Assembly (NCBI GenBank): GCA_001953115.1
Contig: LSSL01005451.1
Span: 1 to 10,293, forward strand
Length of the DNA stretch: 10,293 nt
Source of the DNA: Smittium mucronatum
Taxonomy: Eukaryota > Kickxellomycota > Harpellomycetes > Harpellales > Legeriomycetaceae
Direction: 5' to 3'
The position numbers and the translations under genes were made by a program. Of the stretch, positions 7,590-10,293 are shown piece after piece. The notes beneath the pieces are model-generated. The model worked only from the letters and a program-made list of their open reading frames with translations. It was not told the DNA's origin and made no database searches. How positions within the stretch are numbered: position 1 is the stretch's first letter; each line of letters starts with the position of its first letter.

Positions 7590-8420
7590 ATTCTTTATTT
7601 GAAATATTAATGGCGTTCTTAATTTAAACTGTCAATCAAGAAAATATCTGTCAATAAATGCTGTATTTTATAAGAAACATGATTTTTTGGCGTCACGACA
7701 TATACTTAATCTATAAGGAACTAAGAAAAATAGCCACAGAGATACTCTATTTAGACATGAAAACATCAAAAGAAAAATAAAAATTTCTGTCCTAATGAAA
7801 AAGCCTTAATAAATAAGTTCCAAAAATACCCTATTTTAAGCTATATAGTAGTCTGCTTCACTCATTAAAAAAATTTGACTTCCAAACTCTTCCAGAAATT
7901 TCATTATAATAACAGAAAATGTGTTTTTAATAGATATTTATGATTTTTTAGATATATTTTGATAAAAATACGGATTATGGCATTTATTGGCATAAACTAT
8001 CAATATTTAAATTATTAAGTAGAAAATCAGGTACATCCTCAGCCAGGGTTGGAACTAGGGCTCTGCACTAACCTTTATTTCTAAATCAATCGCAGATAAA
8101 ATAATTTCACATGAATTTTGGTCGAAATACTCTATCTTAGGTATAATTTTATGATACCTCAAGGAAATCTTCAAATATATTGATTGAATCGATATTGAAT
8201 TCAGATAATCTTATTATGTCTCCACTATTAAATATGATTCAATTCAATATAATTCATTATAAAAAACATTTATTCATATTATAATATGTGAGAAAAAAAA
8301 TTTAAGTTCCGCTCTCAAGTTTCTGCGAACTTTTCCAAAAGATAAAGAATGAAACTTTCATGCACTCTAAACTCCATAAATAAAAAAACATTAGCTCATT
8401 TTATCTTTAAGTTTTATTGG
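7590..8420 (+). pseudogene. Possible tyrosine recombinase of the DIRS-like element, very decayed
   Basis: The 3' part of a DIRS element should encode a tyrosine recombinase of some 300 or more residues, and about 277 codons fit here. Candidate pieces in order are KYLSINAVFYKKHDF (near 7630-7690), where a S.IN..RSAIS..H motif is expected, and ATEILYLDMKTSKEK (near 7733-7780), for the W....IL.yl segment. LELGLCTNLYF (8049-8081) would be the LCPV..L..Y segment. The last piece is RSQVSANFSKR (8310-8342) followed, after one stop, by KLSCTLNS and FIFKFYW (8400-8420). From that Arg to the Tyr at 8415-8417 is 36 codons, close to the spacing between the HxxR Arg and the catalytic Tyr in this family. 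The expected His just before the Arg is absent. Each match is weak alone, so the call depends on order and spacing. Confidence 0.33.
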
Positions 8421-9332
8421 TTAGAATTTTTTTTTTATAAAATAAGTGACATTACTTATTATCTCCCATCAAATGGCATAAAAATGAATTGATTTATGCA
8501 ATATATAGTCTAATTTGTTTCAAAAAAAATTTTATTTAAGATTTTATATATTATAATTTTATAAAATGTTTGATTTTAATTTATTTTGACCAAAAATAAT
8601 CAGTTTATCATTTATTTATAAGTTTAAAAGGATAAAAACTTTATTTTAAGGGAAAAAAAAATTCCAAAATGTGTTTGAATGGGAAATTTATCCCTTATAT
8701 TAATATTTAATTATCTCTTAGTAATTAAATGCATTTTAATGATTTTAGATTTTAAAAGTTTAGTTTTATGATTATAATATAAAGTTTCTTATAGATTTAT
8801 TCCATTGACGTTTAACATTATGTATACAAAAAAAAGTATTATGAAGAAAGTAATTTGATAAAATAAATACCCAATAAAATCGGCAAATGATACTATGTTA
8901 TGTTATGAAAAAAAAAATCTATAAAAATTTTACAGTCAGAAAGATAGAAGGGTCTCAGAACTTATTCTTTTATTATAAGATGTTTGTTTTTAACAACCCC
9001 AAATTTCGGTGAAAGTTATACTTTATTAATAATTTAAGATTTTTAATCTAAGCATAAGTTCAATACTGAAAAAAAATAATTATGTTAATAATCAGAATAT
9101 TTTAATACTTTATTTATCCTCAAAATTCAGTTATAATCGAAGCGATTCCAAATTTTGCCTTTTTTTTGGTATATTAAGTCCTCTTAAAATAATTTATCAT
9201 CTTCTAGATTTGGTAGAGATCTGATAAATTCCAGAACGACGGTTATTTTATGATAATTTCCCTTTTTTAAATAATAAATATTTTTTGGCCATTTTATAAT
9301 TTTAATTCTCATTTAAAAAACTATAAATTAAA

Positions 9333-9367
9333 ATTAATCGAACCCTTTAGAGCGAAAATCGATTAAT
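9333..9367. repeat. 9-bp inverted repeat with 17-base loop
   Basis: ATTAATCGA (9333-9341) and TCGATTAAT (9359-9367) are perfect reverse complements around a 17-base loop. The stem is AT-rich and no T-run follows that would suggest a terminator. In this base composition it is probably chance. Confidence 0.6.
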
Positions 9368-9779
9368 ATTATAAGGATAAGGTGAATATATTAATTAAAA
9401 TAATCTTTTATTGTTTATTATATCATAAATAGCAAAATTAAAAATTTACTTAAAATAGAAACCTTTTTATCTATATAAGTGAAAATATAATAAATAAAAC
9501 CCTTATAATCTTTGCAAAGGTTGACATTGAGTGTCGAGAAGAGCTTACTATTTCCACCTCATTAATATGCTATTTATTGACCTTCTCCTCAAAATGCTAG
9601 ATTGTTTTTACATTATAAATTATAGAGTGGCAACATTAAGTTAATCCAAAATTATAACTGCTACAGCCATATTTTACATAGCAGTATGGTCTAATCTGTA
9701 ATAAATACCAAAAATCTCCTAATTCGACCAAAAAACATTATAGATGGTATTTTCTGCTGATATCACAGATATCTTCTAA

Positions 9780-10160
9780 ATTCTTCTGATTACCCGTTAC
9801 GCTGGGTTGGGTGTATTTGGAGGACGAATAAGCAGTACTTATAACTTGAGTAAATTTATGCTAATTATATTCAAAGATAATGAGTGAAAATTACCATCAG
9901 TGTTCCAGAAATAAATTTAAAATCCAAGAAAGCATTTGTTATTGTTCAGAATTGGGCACAGTTTGTGCACGAAATTTTCTTTTTTGTTGCATAATACATT
10001 CTGGAAACAGCATTGGATATAAATAATAGCTAATTCAGTGGGATAACTAGATCAAATCTCCACTTTAATTTTACTAGGGTAGCAAAATAGCTAGATTTGT
10101 GGAATATTATTAAATCTTGTCCTAGCTTCGTAAATACTGTAAATTTCACTCGCTTGGAGG
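9780..10160 (+). other. Weak trace of a possible retroelement RNase H
   Basis: Across one or two frames this patch gives DYPLRWVGC (9788-9814) or RYAGLGVFGGRISST (9795-9839), then LKSKKAFVIVQNWAQFVHEI (about 9917-9976), then WDN near 10040 and CKFHSL near 10139. A Ty1/copia RNase H has DADWAG, then SKKQ..VA.S..EAE, then DN and KHI..HF boxes in that order. The order and rough spacing agree but every box is imperfect, and two different frames compete for the first box. I regard this as suggestive only. Confidence 0.2.
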
Positions 10161-10293
10161 AATAAAAAAATTTCTAAGATCCAGGATGTTTTAGGGGTTA
10201 TTATATGTATACCCAATTCCTCTGTTATTATTAATTCCTTCTAACACATTATACTAGTAAAATACGTATTTTTTTTGATAGAGCCAAATAATT

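Larger units (their letters stand above)
4605..8420 (+). mobile_element. Decayed DIRS-like (tyrosine-recombinase) retrotransposon
   Basis: Several weak to moderate matches lie in the order and at roughly the spacing of a DIRS element: a Gag-like ORF1, RT, RNase H, a region after RNase H, and a tyrosine recombinase at the 3' end. The best pieces are an uninterrupted Gag-like stretch (4915-5076), PLLDQELLDALIS (5118-5156), the RT motif HKKFRTY...GKADFYSY (5821-5880), and HTEDILIM (5981-6004) at the place of the YLDD box. DIRS elements use a recombinase instead of a DDE integrase and lack ordinary LTRs. The total of about 3.8 kb is a little short for a full element, which fits deletions. Stops and frame changes are everywhere, so it is dead. 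I did not locate the inverted terminal repeats. Alternatives are another RT-bearing element for the middle part and chance for the weakest pieces. Confidence 0.55.
8421..10293. other. AT-rich DNA with no recognised gene
   Basis: I see no gene, RNA gene or clear repeat family in these 1.87 kb. Sequence up to about 9500 is made of short A and T runs with frequent stops in all frames. The last third is slightly richer in G and C. A patch at 9780-9840 (TACGCTGGGTTGGG and following) is the most coding-like part and is discussed as a possible retroelement trace. Nothing here looks like a long terminal repeat or a partner repeat to the region before 4605, although I could only compare by eye. Confidence 0.6.

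Noticed and set aside
1..10293. CRISPR array, tRNA or rRNA genes, riboswitches, bacterial promoters
   Set aside because: I saw no regularly spaced repeats, no cloverleaf-like sequence and no conserved RNA motif. The retroelement content and lack of operons point to a eukaryote.

Overview
This window looks like eukaryotic, gene-poor, very AT-rich repeat DNA. I see no intact protein-coding gene, no rRNA or tRNA gene, no CRISPR array and no bacterial operon structure. What can be read is two old, heavily mutated retroelements lying head to tail on the + strand, followed by almost 2 kb of AT-rich DNA with little content. The host cannot be fixed from the sequence. A LINE of L1/Tx1 type next to a DIRS-like element at this base composition would fit an early-diverging AT-rich fungus (for example the Mucoromycota/Glomeromycotina side), but some animals and protists carry the same combination. 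That placement is an inference.

Layout: (1) 1-27 is an (AT)n tract and 28-372 is unassigned A-rich DNA. (2) 373-4362 is the relic of a LINE ORF2, with its domains in the usual order: an AP-type endonuclease (373-1205), a linker (1206-1744), a reverse transcriptase (1745-2890), the region after the polymerase core (2895-3741), and a C-terminal Cys/His domain with a tail (3742-4362). The reading frame changes at least twelve times and in-frame stops are common, so it is a fossil. (3) 4363-4604 is a spacer with an A10 run that may be the remains of the LINE tail. (4) 4605-8420 is best read as a DIRS-type tyrosine-recombinase retroelement: a Gag-like ORF1 (4605-5199), RT (5585-6210), traces of RNase H and of the region after it (6293-7400), and a possible tyrosine recombinase at the 3' end (7590-8420). 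The RT and Gag pieces are reasonably supported. The RNase H and recombinase pieces are tentative. (5) 8421-10293 is AT-rich with no gene; a slightly GC-richer patch at 9780-10160 may hold a trace of another retroelement.

The LINE part is strongly A-rich on the + strand (two sampled 60-base lines have about 2.5 A per T), whereas a sampled line at 8521-8580 has roughly equal A and T. This fits the A-rich sense strand common in L1-like elements. Both elements are dead and there is no sign that the window encodes a working or novel system. Its interest is as a readable record of retroelement decay. All domain assignments rest on reading translated motifs by eye; profile searches with frameshift-aware tools would be decisive.
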